From Aurantiacibacter zhengii (lineage in GTDB: Bacteria > Pseudomonadota > Alphaproteobacteria > Sphingomonadales > Sphingomonadaceae): a DNA stretch of 40,648 nucleotides. Position numbers and translations under genes: made by a program. Under the pieces are notes generated by a model. It did no database searches, had not been told where the DNA came from, and saw nothing but the letters and a program-made list of their open reading frames with translations. The DNA lies in assembly GCF_003584125.1 (NCBI RefSeq), contig NZ_QXFL01000012.1, positions 1 to 40,648 of the forward strand. Direction: 5' to 3'. Positions 27,155 to 36,280 of this stretch are shown here, piece by piece (the first letter of the stretch is position 1; every line of letters starts with the position of its first letter).

Positions 27155-28594
27155 CTAGATTTTTCTTTCGCGGAATCGACGCAGCAGTTTGGGCAGTAGG
27201 TCAGGGAACGCCCGTGGAAGTTCGTATGAACCGTAAATGAGGAATGCCACCACAATAAACGGAAGCTGGAGATACCACTCTGTGATCCCTAGCATCGTGC
27301 TTGCGGCCCATGCGAGCACTACAGGTGTCTGCAGAAGGGCCTGAAAAAGCGATGCTAGTATTGCACCCGAGGCGGCGCCGGGAACTAGCTTTCGCAACGC
27401 GAATAGTCTTATCGCGACAGCCAGGACCTTGACGACGAAGGTTGCAATTGCCGCGCCTTCCAATCCGTAGATTTGCGCTGCGACGTAAACTCCCGGGAAA
27501 AGCAGCCCTGCAGTAGTGACCACGGCAAACGTCAGGTCAAGACCGGGACGCCCCATGCTCTTGTACAAATTGGATGTAGTGCCGCCAGATGTGCCAACGA
27601 TCACCGTGAGTGACAGCCAAAATAATAGCGAACCGAGCGCACTCCACTCCTCTCCCATAAATTGCGGCGCCCAGCTCGGTCCGAAGAGCATCATAGCAGT
27701 GAGTGGAGGGAAAAGTGCGCGACAATTCCATCGTACCGTCGAAATGAATTTCTTTCGCAGAAAACCTTGATCATGCTTATTACGTGAGAAATGCACAAAC
27801 GTTACGCGGTTCAGAATCGACATGACGATTTTGCGCGCTGTGTTTGTCAAATATGTTGCTAAGGCGAAATAGCCGACACTTGCCGTGGAAAGCACGAGGC
27901 CAAGAATGAAGACGCCAGCATTCGACTGCGCAAACGATAGTAAATCGCTCAACAAGATGAACGTGCTAAACCCGAAAACCGATCCTAGGTGCTCCTTGCT
28001 GAGGCGAAGTCGATACCTATGGGGATTTGCAATCTGCAGCATGACTGCAGCAGCCAAGGATGAAGCAAGCACTTGAGCAACGATCACCCAGGGTGAAGGG
28101 TTGATCATCACCAGTACAATCGCTGTCATCATGCCAAGCAAGTTTGCTATAACCTTGATAACTGCGTTGGCTCTGAAACGGCCCCTCCTGAACATCAGGG
28201 CAGAAACCACGGTTGAGAAGGGGGATGGTAACAGGGTAAGACCCAAGACAAGGATCAAGGGCTGAAGCGAGGGTTCACCATACGCGGAAGCGGCGAAGGG
28301 GGCTATCAGCGCCGCCGTCGCAAGGGCCAGTAGAACCGTTATGATCAGCGAAGCTGTAAACGTTGTGTCAATGAGAGAGGCGGTTACCTCTTCCTCATCC
28401 TTCTGAATCAGCGCTGCGGTCAGGCCAAAGTCGTTAACCGCCTGAAGCAAACCAATTACTGTCACGGCGATCATCGCGATCCCGAAATCTTCCGGTGCTA
28501 GCAACCGGGCGACGATAAGGCGAAGCCCGAAAGCCAAACCTGACGTTATGAGCGTATCAGTTGCGCTCCAGAAAGCATCACGGCGTATAGACAT
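27155..28594 (-). CDS. Wzx-type lipid-linked repeat-unit flippase (MOP superfamily)
   Basis: A 479-residue protein with about 12-14 membrane helices that would flip the lipid-linked repeat across the inner membrane. MSIRRDAFWSATDTLITSGL is the usual cytoplasmic start of the polysaccharide-biosynthesis transporter family, followed by ARLLAPEDFGIAMIAVTVIG and VNDFGLTAALIQKDE. The second half carries LFGPSWAPQFMGEEWSALGS, the typical GxxW-A loop, and SGGTTSNLYKSMGRPGLDLT. ATG at 28592-28594 has TAGGA eight bases before it; the frame is open to 28621. It lies 25 bases downstream of nothing on its own strand except the divergent space, and is followed on the same strand by the nitroreductase gene (25-base gap). 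It is the only flippase in the window. Confidence 0.92.
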   Translation of the reverse strand: MSIRRDAFWSATDTLITSGLAFGLRLIVARLLAPEDFGIAMIAVTVIGLLQAVNDFGLTAALIQKDEEEVTASLIDTTFTASLIITVLLALATAALIAPFAASAYGEPSLQPLILVLGLTLLPSPFSTVVSALMFRRGRFRANAVIKVIANLLGMMTAIVLVMINPSPWVIVAQVLASSLAAAVMLQIANPHRYRLRLSKEHLGSVFGFSTFILLSDLLSFAQSNAGVFILGLVLSTASVGYFALATYLTNTARKIVMSILNRVTFVHFSRNKHDQGFLRKKFISTVRWNCRALFPPLTAMMLFGPSWAPQFMGEEWSALGSLLFWLSLTVIVGTSGGTTSNLYKSMGRPGLDLTFAVVTTAGLLFPGVYVAAQIYGLEGAAIATFVVKVLAVAIRLFALRKLVPGAASGAILASLFQALLQTPVVLAWAASTMLGITEWYLQLPFIVVAFLIYGSYELPRAFPDLLPKLLRRFRERKI

Positions 28595-28792
28595 CGTAAT
28601 CCTAACGCTGCTCCTGCGCATCTTGTCGCCACCAACGCAAGTTTCCTTGGTGAGACATCATTGGAGATCAAGACCTACGGCCAGCTAACCTTCATTCGGC
28701 CGAATACCCTGCTTTATGCTGCGTCGCAACGAACAACGTCCCGCGAGACTGCCAACTCATGTGAAATGCTGGCATCGCACATCAACCGTCGC

Positions 28793-30637
28793 TCAAAGCT
28801 GATCAATCTGCGCCAGCATTTCTTGTGCAGCGGGGTAGGTTAGGTGTCCGTAATCAAAGTGGTAGGGAGCACCGTCATCGGTCACCTGACGACACCTTCC
28901 TTGCGGGCATTCGAGCGCATAGAGCGAAATGTAGTCGGCCCCTGAGGCTTGCACGAGGTTGCCCATATCTCGGTCAAGTTGGTCAAGCGCCAGGACGCGC
29001 AGCCGCTCGACCATCCTGCTGTCTCCACGGATCATTGCCATGGCGAGAATGCGAGGGAAATCACCATCGTATTCGACGCCCGGACCAATAACGGTCACGG
29101 CGATACTCTGATCCTGCAGGTAGGCGATGGTATCCCACAATTTCTCCATATGCCTGCCCCGCCAGCGTGCGGCCAACACAATCCTGTCAATCTGACCAGA
29201 CGTGGCCAGCATTTCAAGGCCATGGCGCATCAGGGCCGTGCAGCGAGGTTCACCTTCGGGTTGCACGAGAGGCTTGCAGCCCGATGCGTTCAATTGCATA
29301 ACGTTGAGGTGCGGGAATTGCTCTGCCAGTGCGCGCCAGATATGAGCTCCGAAGCTGTCGCCAAGCACCAGCACGTTCTCGCGCTTCGGATCAATCTGAA
29401 TGCACCCTGCAATATCGACGGCCTGTAATCGATCGGTCGCGAAGCATTCGCCAGGCCGGAACTGGTAACGGTGCTCCTCGCCTTGGTACTTTAGGTAGCG
29501 TGAAATACTAGCAATTTCGCCGCGTGGATGGCCGACTGCTGTTGCGACGGCGGGCAGCGTGAGCGTACCGCCAACCATCGCGGCCAGCGCGCTCGCACCC
29601 ACGGCAAGAACGGGTTTGGAACGTTTCCTACGGAATTTCGACAGGAACGGTTGTTCGATAAGGTAATAGGAAGTCGCGGCGACCAGAATCGAGGCAATGG
29701 TGAGCGCTGCTGCCTCTCTAATTGATAAGGTCAGACCGGTGTTGAACCTGTATAGGGTGATGATCGGCCAGTGCCACAGATACAGTGAATAGGAGATCGC
29801 TCCTATCCAGCGCACTGGACGAAGGCTTAGCAGGCGGCCGGCCAGCGTTCTTTCGCCATAGCAGATGACCATGCACGCACCCAAACACGGAACAAGGGCC
29901 ATCGGCGCCGGGAAGCGGAAATCTCCTGCAAGGACCAGCACAGCGCCTGCAATGAGAACTAGACCAGTAAAAGCGGCGCACTGAAGGAATGCGTAGTTCC
30001 GCACCTTGGGAAAGCCGCCTAGCGCCACGACCCCGCCCAGACCCAATTCCCAGGCTCGACTTGGCAAGGTGTAGAATCCTGCTGCTGGCGCGCGGATGGT
30101 AAGCGCCAGACTGATCGCGAAGGATATGGCCACGATCGCGAAAAGTACCCGTAGAACGGTGCGCGGCGATCGACGGCGCAATGCCAGAAGTAGCAATGGG
30201 TAGAAGATGTAAAATTGCTCTTCCACCCCCAGTGACCAAGTGTGGAGTAGGGGCTCTGCTTCGCCAGCGCGAGCAAAGTAATCGGTGTTCCACCAGAAAT
30301 ATATATTCGAAATGAAACCGGCGGCAGCGGCAGCGCTGCGCGTTATTCCCGGCAGATCAAAGGGAACGAATATCCATGTCGCTAGCAGGAGTGCCGCCAT
30401 CATGGCAAATAGTGCAGGCAAGATACGGACGACGCGCCGCTTGTAGAATTCTAGCAATGAAAACTGACCTTCGTCAATTTCTCGCATAATTATGTTGGTA
30501 ATCAAAAAGCCCGAAATCACGAAGAAAATATCGACACCGATGAAGCCGCCCTTCAGCTGGGATACTCCAGCGTGAAACAGGACAATGGGGAGCACGGCAA
30601 CGGCACGTAATCCGTCGATTTCGGTGCGATATCGCAT
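28793..30637 (-). CDS. Membrane O-acyltransferase with SGNH domain (OafA/YrhL-like)
   Basis: A 614-residue two-domain protein. Residues about 1-370 are an acyltransferase-3 domain: YRTEIDGLRAVAVLPIVLFH with the catalytic His, GGFIGVDIFFVISGFLITN, FYKRRVVRILPALF, LLHTWSLGVEEQFYIFYPLL and about ten helices. The C-terminal periplasmic part is an SGNH hydrolase-like domain with NVLVLGDSFGAHIWRALAEQ (GDS nucleophile) and FDYGHLTYPAAQEML (the DxxH-type motif). Such fusions O-acetylate cell-surface glycans in the periplasm. The start at 30637 has GGGAACC upstream and the acyltransferase motif follows at once. Transcribed from a promoter carrying the recurring TGC element (30672-30699). A second acetylation enzyme beside the hexapeptide one at 21523. 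Confidence 0.94.
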   Translation of the reverse strand: MRYRTEIDGLRAVAVLPIVLFHAGVSQLKGGFIGVDIFFVISGFLITNIIMREIDEGQFSLLEFYKRRVVRILPALFAMMAALLLATWIFVPFDLPGITRSAAAAAGFISNIYFWWNTDYFARAGEAEPLLHTWSLGVEEQFYIFYPLLLLALRRRSPRTVLRVLFAIVAISFAISLALTIRAPAAGFYTLPSRAWELGLGGVVALGGFPKVRNYAFLQCAAFTGLVLIAGAVLVLAGDFRFPAPMALVPCLGACMVICYGERTLAGRLLSLRPVRWIGAISYSLYLWHWPIITLYRFNTGLTLSIREAAALTIASILVAATSYYLIEQPFLSKFRRKRSKPVLAVGASALAAMVGGTLTLPAVATAVGHPRGEIASISRYLKYQGEEHRYQFRPGECFATDRLQAVDIAGCIQIDPKRENVLVLGDSFGAHIWRALAEQFPHLNVMQLNASGCKPLVQPEGEPRCTALMRHGLEMLATSGQIDRIVLAARWRGRHMEKLWDTIAYLQDQSIAVTVIGPGVEYDGDFPRILAMAMIRGDSRMVERLRVLALDQLDRDMGNLVQASGADYISLYALECPQGRCRQVTDDGAPYHFDYGHLTYPAAQEMLAQIDQL

Positions 30638-30671
30638 GGGTTCCCAATCACAGAATGCCAGCCTGCGCTCT

Positions 30672-30699
30672 TGAATACCGCACTGCACAAATTTAACAA
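30672..30699 (-). promoter_or_regulatory. Predicted promoter of the OafA-like gene, with TTGTGC-N2-TGC element in the spacer
   Basis: On the minus strand: TTGTTA (30694-30699), a 16-base spacer and TATTCA (30672-30677). The spacer contains TTTGTGCAGTGCGG; together with the -10 this gives TTGTGCAGTGCGGTATT, nearly the same as TTGTGCGCTGCGGTATA at 36820-36836. The start codon is 35 bases downstream of the -10. Confidence 0.5.
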
Positions 30700-30807
30700 T
30701 GCTCTGGTGGCATTTTGCGTTTATCTAGGTTATCGTGTTGCATCTGCGAACTCAGGGCGGCCTCTCCTACGAGCGGTGAATGTGAGCGCTGCCGAATCGG
30801 AGTGGAA

Positions 30808-31686
30808 ATGAGCCAGACACCTAAAATTTCGGTCGTCATCCCTGTCTGGAATGGCGAACGATACATGCGCAAGCTGCTTGATGCACTAACTAGGCAAACA
30901 GCCATGGCTGAGTCCTTCGAGGTGATCGTAGTAGACAACGGATCGACCGATAGGACTTCGGAGATTGTTAGCGGATATACTTTCGTCACACTGTTGTCGG
31001 AAGCGAAGCCTGGATCTTACCGTGCCCGTAACAGGGCACTGGAGATAGCACGAGGCGAATATGTCCTTTTCACGGATGCCGATTGCGTACCCGACCCGAA
31101 TTGGTTGGAAGAAGCGCTGCGGATTTCGGAAAAGAGCGCCGACAACGAAATCCACGCCGGGCGCATCACGCTCTTCCAGGAAGAGAAGTGCGGCAAGTAC
31201 GCGACGCTGTTCGAAAGCCTCCAGGCTTTCAATCAAGAATCAAACGTCGCCAAACAGCATTGCGTTACCGCGAATTGGCTCTGCAAGAAAGACTTGCTGG
31301 TTTCCAACGGTGGGTTCCGCGCTGACTTACTCTCCGGTGGCGATTTCGAATGCTCTCGTCGTTTGATTGGCTGCGGCGCGAGAATCGTTTACGCACCCAA
31401 TCTTGTCGTCGCTCATCCAACGCGGGCCGACCTCGCCAGTCTGGTTCACAAGCGCCGTCGCGTCTTGGGTGGATCGTGGACGCTGGAAAAAGACAAGGGT
31501 ACCAGCCCGCTAAAGTTGCTGGCTTCACCCGTTCAGATGTTTCTAGGCCAATCGAAAATGATCCTGCGAAGCGACATTGGTTGGCGCGACCGTCCGGGTG
31601 TGCTTGCAATTGCGGGTTCGGTTGCAGTGGCGGGGGTCTTCGAGGTGCTTCGCCTCATTACGGGTCAACCACCGCACCGCTCATGA
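30808..31686 (+). CDS. Glycosyltransferase, GT2 family
   Basis: A 292-residue GT-A enzyme. MSQTPKISVVIPVWNGERYM opens the fold; VIVVDNGSTDRTSEIVSGY is the nucleotide site, AKPGSYRARNRALEIARGEY and VLFTDADCVPDPNWLEEAL give the DxD motif (DAD). NGGFRADLLSGGDFECSRR has the acceptor-side GGDFE, the ED-type general base. A C-terminal hydrophobic stretch (VLAIAGSVAVAGVFEVLRL) may anchor it to the membrane. ATG 30808 follows GGAG; the frame is open to 30715 but that leader is in the intergenic space. It is divergent from the OafA-like gene and converges with rfbB, the two stops lying side by side (TCATGA). Confidence 0.92.
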   Translation: MSQTPKISVVIPVWNGERYMRKLLDALTRQTAMAESFEVIVVDNGSTDRTSEIVSGYTFVTLLSEAKPGSYRARNRALEIARGEYVLFTDADCVPDPNWLEEALRISEKSADNEIHAGRITLFQEEKCGKYATLFESLQAFNQESNVAKQHCVTANWLCKKDLLVSNGGFRADLLSGGDFECSRRLIGCGARIVYAPNLVVAHPTRADLASLVHKRRRVLGGSWTLEKDKGTSPLKLLASPVQMFLGQSKMILRSDIGWRDRPGVLAIAGSVAVAGVFEVLRLITGQPPHRS

Positions 31687-32736
31687 CTCGATGAGCGGGC
31701 GCCACCAATCCTCGTTATCTAGATACCATTGCAGTGTGAGCGCCAAACCATTGTCGAAAGTGTGTAACGGCATATAATTAAGCTCGGCACGGGCTTTGCG
31801 CTCGTCGATCGCATAGCGGCGATCGTGGCCAAGGCGATCGGTGACGAACGTTTTGAGTTCGGCGGTAGGTTCGCCGACGGCCGCTGGTGCATCCGGGAAT
31901 CTGGCTGCCAAGCCGGGAAACGATGCGAACGCCAAGTCTACATGCATGCAGATATTGTCGATCACCGCACTGTTGGGCAATTCGGCACCGCCGCCGATGT
32001 TGTAGGTCTCTCCCGGTTTACCTTTCAGCAGGCAGGCCTCGATCCCGCGGCAATGGTCTTCGACGTGCAGCCAGTCGCGCACATTCATGCCGTCGCCGTA
32101 GATCGGCAGATCGCGGCCGTGCAGCGCGTTCAGCAGGAATAGCGGGATAAGCTTTTCGGGATACTGGTAAGGCCCGTAATTGTTCGAGCAGTTGCTGGTC
32201 GTCACTTCCAGCCCGAAAGTGTGATGATAGGCGCGCACAAGATGATCGGACGAAGCTTTGGATGCCGAGTAGGGTGAATTCGGCTGGTACGGCGTCGTCT
32301 CGCTGAAAGCGGGGTCTTCTGGGTCAAGCGAACCATATACCTCGTCGGTAGAGATGTGGTGGAAGCGGTGTGGCTTTCCGTTCCCTTCGTCCAGCCAGAC
32401 TGTGCGCGTCGCCTTCAGCAGCGAATTCGTGCCCAGGATGTTCGTCTCGATAAAAGCGTCCGGCCCGGTGATAGATCTGTCCACATGGCTTTCTGCGGCA
32501 AAGTGAACCACCGTGTCGATCGAGCGATCGCGCAGGAGCTCCTCCACTAATGCCGTATCGCGAATGTCGCCAACGACGAGTTCCGCCTGCTCGACGCCGG
32601 CAATGGTCGACGCGTTGCCGGCATAAGTCAGCGAATCCAGCACGATCATTGCATCGCTGGGATGGTTGTCCGCCCAGTAATGGACGAAATTGCCGCCGAT
32701 AAAGCCGGCACCGCCAGTGACAAGCAGATTAGCCAA
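31681..32736 (-). CDS. rfbB: dTDP-glucose 4,6-dehydratase
   Basis: Makes dTDP-4-keto-6-deoxy-glucose from dTDP-glucose with bound NAD+. The 351-residue protein has [64 protein letters not shown] with the Tyr-x3-Lys pair, and TTSNCSNNYGPYQYPEKLIP, the RmlB signature. The start is taken as the TTG at 32734-32736 because GAGGAAG sits nine bases upstream and the Rossmann loop begins right after; the longer open frame covers the rfbD relic. It overlaps the rfbD relic end by eight bases. The genes run rfbA-rfbC-rfbD'-rfbB leftwards. Intact as read. Confidence 0.95.
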   Translation of the reverse strand: MANLLVTGGAGFIGGNFVHYWADNHPSDAMIVLDSLTYAGNASTIAGVEQAELVVGDIRDTALVEELLRDRSIDTVVHFAAESHVDRSITGPDAFIETNILGTNSLLKATRTVWLDEGNGKPHRFHHISTDEVYGSLDPEDPAFSETTPYQPNSPYSASKASSDHLVRAYHHTFGLEVTTSNCSNNYGPYQYPEKLIPLFLLNALHGRDLPIYGDGMNVRDWLHVEDHCRGIEACLLKGKPGETYNIGGGAELPNSAVIDNICMHVDLAFASFPGLAARFPDAPAAVGEPTAELKTFVTDRLGHDRRYAIDERKARAELNYMPLHTFDNGLALTLQWYLDNEDWWRPLIES

Positions 32737-32990
32737 GGTATGCTTCCTCGTTAAGCATGGTGCGCAGGTTGGTGCACCAATGGGTGTGGCCATCGCCAAG
32801 CAGTTCGCGCGTCTTGCTGCAATCCAGTAGCGAGAAGGTTGGCCGCGCCGCAAGTGTAATGTAGGCGCTGGTCGGAATGGGCGCTATCGGGATGGCCCGG
32901 TTGAGCAGGCCAATCGATAGTGCCTCTTCCTGAATGGCGACAGCGAAATCGTACCAGCTGGCGTTTCCCACCGGTAATCAGGACTTCCAC
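32729..32990 (-). pseudogene. rfbD: dTDP-4-dehydrorhamnose reductase reduced to its two ends by internal deletion
   Basis: A GTG at 32990 begins (M/V)EVLITGG, the N-terminal Rossmann strand of RmlD, overlapping the rfbC stop by 13 bases as an intact operon gene would. After eight codons the sequence jumps, in another frame, to the C-terminal end of RmlD: GNASWYDFAVAIQEEAL, then PIPTSAYITLAARPTFSLLD with CSKTRELLG, ending NEEAYLG. About 260 bases remain of a normal 850-900, so the NADPH-binding and catalytic centre is gone. The junction AACGCCAGCTGG could be both the GGNGQLG codons of the 5' part and the GNASW codons of the 3' part, which suggests deletion between two near-identical short repeats. 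Last rhamnose step is therefore missing here. Confidence 0.88.
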
Positions 32991-33532
32991 ACAAAAGCCT
33001 CCACTTCGGACAGCGACTTACCCTCCCGGTCTTTTGTGGAAAGCTGGATTTGCAGACCTTGGGTCGGCCATTCGATGCCAACTTCGGGATCGTCCCAAGC
33101 TAGCGAATGCTCGTTCGAAGGAGTGTAAGCCGCATCGCATTTGTAAAGGAGGTCGGTGTCGTTCTCCAGCGTGAGAAAGCCGTGCGCGAAACCCTGTGGA
33201 ACCCAGAATATGCGTTTGTTTGCTGCCGACAGTTCCACGCCCTTCCATTTACCGAACGTGGGCGAGGACCGGCGCAAATCAACGGCGACATCGTAAACCG
33301 CCCCGTTCACCACGCGCACCAGCTTTGCCTGGGGGCCCGGGTTCTGGAAATGCATGCCGCGAAGCACGCCTTCCTGCGAGCGGGAATGGTTATCCTGCAC
33401 GAACGCCATATTCAGGCCCGCGGCGGCGAACTTTTCCGCATTCCAGCTTTCCATGAAAAAGCCGCGCTCATCTCCGAACACCTCCGGCTCTAATATAAGC
33501 GGACCCTCTATATCGCACCGCACGATGTTCAT
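32978..33532 (-). CDS. rfbC: dTDP-4-dehydrorhamnose 3,5-epimerase
   Basis: Epimerises dTDP-4-keto-6-deoxy-glucose at C3 and C5 on the way to dTDP-L-rhamnose. The 184-residue cupin-fold protein shows PLILEPEVFGDERGFFMESW, FVQDNHSRSQEGVLRGMHFQ with the catalytic His of the LRGxHFQ motif, QAKLVRVVNGAVYDVAVDLR, SPTFGKWKGVELSA and FWVPQGFAHGFLTLENDTDL. Its ATG overlaps the rfbA stop by one base (TGATG). Its stop overlaps the rfbD start. Intact, so the pathway would supply the keto-sugar but not rhamnose unless an RfbD is encoded elsewhere. Confidence 0.96.
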   Translation of the reverse strand: MNIVRCDIEGPLILEPEVFGDERGFFMESWNAEKFAAAGLNMAFVQDNHSRSQEGVLRGMHFQNPGPQAKLVRVVNGAVYDVAVDLRRSSPTFGKWKGVELSAANKRIFWVPQGFAHGFLTLENDTDLLYKCDAAYTPSNEHSLAWDDPEVGIEWPTQGLQIQLSTKDREGKSLSEVEAFVWKS

Positions 33533-34422
33533 CAGTCGCGGCCTTCGGCCAGCAAGGCCATCAGGTATTCGCCATAGCCGGATTTCTTCAGCGGGGCAGC
33601 GATGGCCTCAAGCTTGGCATCGTCTATGAAGCCAGTGCGCCACGCGATTTCTTCCGGACAGCAGATTTTCAAACCCTGGCGTTCTTCGGTAATGCGCACA
33701 TAACTGGCAGCGTCCAGCAGTGATCCGTGCGTGCCGGTATCCAGCCAGGCGTAGCCGCGCCCCATGATCTCTACCGACAGGTTGCCATCGTCGAGATACA
33801 TCCGGTTGAGATCGGTGATTTCCAGCTCGCCGCGGGCCGACGGTTGCAAATCGCGGGCCCGCTCCACCACGGTGTCGTCGTAAAAGTAGAGGCCGGTAAC
33901 GGCGTAGTTAGATTTGGGCTGTGCAGGCTTTTCTTCCAGCGAAGACGCCGTACCGTTCGCGTCGAAATCGACCACACCGTAATCATGTGGGTTATTGACC
34001 CTGTAGGCGAAGACACTGGCGCCGCTATCGCGCCCTGCGGCGCTCGCTAGCAGTTCGGGCAGGCCATGACCGTAGAAGATGTTGTCTCCCAAAACCAGCA
34101 CGCTAGCATCGCCAGCGATAAAGTCGGCACCGATATGAAATGCCTGCCCCAGCCCGTCAGGGCTTGGCTGAATAGCGTAGCTGAGGACAACGCCGAAATC
34201 CGAACCATCTCCTAGCACGCGCTGGAACTGTGCTTGTTCTTCCGGCGTGGTGATGAGGAGGATATCGCGAATGCCCGCCATCATCAGAGTGGAGAGCGGG
34301 TAGTAGATCATCGGCTTGTCGAAGACTGGCATCAGTTGCTTCGACACGCCACGAGTGAGCGGATAGAGGCGCGTGCCCGATCCACCAGCCAAAATGATGC
34401 CCTTGCGCCTCGTTGCAGCCAT
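33532..34422 (-). CDS. rfbA: Glucose-1-phosphate thymidylyltransferase
   Basis: Makes dTDP-glucose from dTTP and glucose-1-phosphate. The 296-residue protein carries [20 protein letters not shown], the pyrophosphorylase loop, [47 protein letters not shown] with the metal-binding Asp, [13 protein letters not shown] and [17 protein letters not shown]. Usual RmlA length of about 290. ATG at 34422 sits in a 94-base gap after the UDP-xylose synthase gene. It is the first gene of the rfbA-rfbC-rfbD'-rfbB set. Confidence 0.97.
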   Translation of the reverse strand: MAATRRKGIILAGGSGTRLYPLTRGVSKQLMPVFDKPMIYYPLSTLMMAGIRDILLITTPEEQAQFQRVLGDGSDFGVVLSYAIQPSPDGLGQAFHIGADFIAGDASVLVLGDNIFYGHGLPELLASAAGRDSGASVFAYRVNNPHDYGVVDFDANGTASSLEEKPAQPKSNYAVTGLYFYDDTVVERARDLQPSARGELEITDLNRMYLDDGNLSVEIMGRGYAWLDTGTHGSLLDAASYVRITEERQGLKICCPEEIAWRTGFIDDAKLEAIAAPLKKSGYGEYLMALLAEGRD

Positions 34423-34516
34423 TCTCGAACTTTCTTGGCGGTGCTGCCCGCGTCATCCATGCCCCCCCGGTGCGGCCTGTGCTTCTTGCCCATGCCTGGC
34501 TGATCGGGAATCCGGG

Positions 34517-35482
34517 TTAATTGATTTGGCCGCTCTTCAGCAGACCGTCGAAATAGTCGATAGTCTTTGCCAGACCTTCGCGCAGCGGAGTCTTCGGCTC
34601 CCAGCCACCCAGCTTCGATTGCGCGAGAGAGATATCGGGGCGGCGCTGCTTGGGGTCGTCCTGCGGCAATGGCTCACGCGTAAGCTCGGATCTGGAATTG
34701 GTCAGCTCGATCACGGCCTCGGCCAGCTCAATCATCGAGAATTCCCCTGGGTTGCCAAGATTCAGCGGGCCGGTGAAATCGGCTGATGTCGCCATGAACC
34801 GCACGAACCCGTCGATCAGATCGTCGACGTAACAGAACGAGCGGGTCTGCTGGCCATCGCCATAGATCGTGATGGGGTCGCCGCGAAGCGCTTGCATGAT
34901 AAAATTGGAAACCACGCGCCCGTCCTGCGGGTGCATGCGCGGGCCATAGGTGTTGAAGATGCGCACGACCTTGATCTCGAGGTCGTGCTGGCGATGATAG
35001 TCGAAGAACAGTGTTTCCGCGCAACGTTTACCTTCGTCATAGCAAGAGCGGATACCGATCGGATTGACATTGCCCCAGTAAGATTCGGGTTGCGGGTGGA
35101 TCGAAGGGTCGCCGTAGACCTCGGAGGTCGAGGCCTGGAGGATGCGGGCGTTGGTGCGTTTTGCCAAGCCGAGCATGTTGATCGCGCCGTGCACGCTGGT
35201 CTTCGTGGTCTGTACTGGATCGTGTTGGTAGTAGATGGGCGAGGCCGGGCACGCGAGGTTGTAAATGTGGCCGACTTCCACATAGAGCGGGAAGGTTACG
35301 TCGTGACGGATTAGCTCGAATTGCGGATGACCATGCAAGTGCTCGATATTGGCACGATTACCTGTGAAGAAGTTGTCAATGCACAGGACATGAGCACCTT
35401 CGGCAATCAGACGATCACAAAGGTGCGAGCCGAGGAAACCCGCCCCCCCTGTCACAAGCACACTCTGCCGACCGTAAACCAT
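34517..35482 (-). CDS. UDP-glucuronate decarboxylase (UDP-xylose synthase)
   Basis: Decarboxylates UDP-glucuronate, the product of ugd at 1-419, to UDP-xylose using bound NAD+. The 321-residue protein begins [20 protein letters not shown] and continues [75 protein letters not shown] (with the CYDEGKR Tyr-x3-Lys pair) and [20 protein letters not shown], the UXS/RpoA-type signature that separates it from RmlB. The start is set at the ATG at 35482; a GTG five codons upstream (35497) is possible. An upstream 324-base gene-free stretch holds weak TGC-element look-alikes. It is probably first in a leftward rfb operon. Confidence 0.94.
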   Translation of the reverse strand: MVYGRQSVLVTGGAGFLGSHLCDRLIAEGAHVLCIDNFFTGNRANIEHLHGHPQFELIRHDVTFPLYVEVGHIYNLACPASPIYYQHDPVQTTKTSVHGAINMLGLAKRTNARILQASTSEVYGDPSIHPQPESYWGNVNPIGIRSCYDEGKRCAETLFFDYHRQHDLEIKVVRIFNTYGPRMHPQDGRVVSNFIMQALRGDPITIYGDGQQTRSFCYVDDLIDGFVRFMATSADFTGPLNLGNPGEFSMIELAEAVIELTNSRSELTREPLPQDDPKQRRPDISLAQSKLGGWEPKTPLREGLAKTIDYFDGLLKSGQIN

Positions 35483-35497
35483 GAACTTGAACCCCAC

Positions 35498-35821
35498 TAG
35501 GTATTACCTAAAGCCGATGCTACCGAGGCGCAATGCAAGATTCAATGCTTATTTCGCACCTGCACAAAAACGATGTGCTGACTGCTCTTTCGTGCGATGA
35601 CAGGTATTATTTGTAAGCCTTTATGATGACCATGGTTGAACGGGTGCAGGAGTGTTCGGGCAAGACACCCGCTGCTATGGATACGCTAATTGCCGGTTGG
35701 TTGCGGCCGGTGTCCAAAGTGAGCGCCACCTCAGCTCAGACCACCTATTCGATGATATTGAAGATGATGCCGGCACATGCATGGAGAATTCGCGCTTCTG
35801 ATTTGGGATTCGCGGAGGTTG
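35498..35821. other. Gene-free region upstream of the UDP-xylose synthase gene
   Basis: 324 bases. It probably contains the promoter of the leftward UDP-xylose synthase/rfb transcript. Two minus-strand sites resemble the recurring element: TTGTGCAGGTGCGAAAT at 35564-35580 (three-base instead of two-base gap) and TTGCATTGCGCC near 35529-35541. No protein recognised. Confidence 0.4.
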
Positions 35822-36161
35822 CTAACGGTAGCTTGGGATCATCAAGGCCTGCCCGAAAATGAGTTCGACAAGGTCGGGGTCGGAAAGACCGGAGATCACG
35901 TGGACGCTCGATTGCTTTGGCCAGTTCCTCGCGATTGACGAGGTAGCCATCGAACAGGATCTTGAATTCTTCTGCGTTTCCCATCGTATCGCGACGGGGG
36001 TCGTCGCCAATATGGGATTTGCCCTTGGTGGCAAAGCCCACGCATCCCGAATGCCAGGTCTGCACACCCCCAGCACCGTCGAGTTGGTCGGCCATGCGGC
36101 TTATCAACTCACGGGACACCGGCTAGCCATCAAGGTTCAGAATAGCCGCTATCGAATTCAT
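35822..36161 (-). pseudogene. Asparagine-synthase/lasso-cyclase-like gene, N-terminal relic
   Basis: From an ATG at 36161 the frame reads MNSIAAILNLDG, a TAG at 36123-36125, then PVSRELISRMADQLDGAGGV with QTWHSGCVGFATKG, MGNAEEFKILFDGYLVNREE and LAKAI. After a frameshift near 35900 a second frame gives LSDPDLVELIFGQALMIPS before a stop. This is the glutamine-amidotransferase-like N-domain of the asparagine synthase family. There is no Cys at position 2 (MNSIAA rather than MCGIAG), so the intact protein would not have been a glutamine hydrolase; lasso-peptide cyclases have this feature. The ATP/cyclase C-domain is absent. It is divergent from the B2-like relic at 36281. Certainly broken; the lasso reading is inference. 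Confidence 0.75.
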
Positions 36162-36280
36162 TGCCGCGTTCAGCGCCATCCGGAAGGCGGGTTGGCCCGC
36201 ATTTTTGCAGTGCGAACGCGGCGCGTGCGCAATCGGCAACACCTCTATTACGCGTAGACAGCAAAGGGTAACAGGCATGC

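Noticed and set aside
29718..30293. Minus-strand frame of 191 codons within the OafA-like gene
   Set aside because: Alternative frame of a gene with clear acyltransferase motifs; Arg/Ser/His-rich text without fold-like features.
31681..31686. TCATGA at the meeting of the GT2 and rfbB stops as a regulatory palindrome
   Set aside because: It is simply the two adjoining TGA stop codons of convergent genes.
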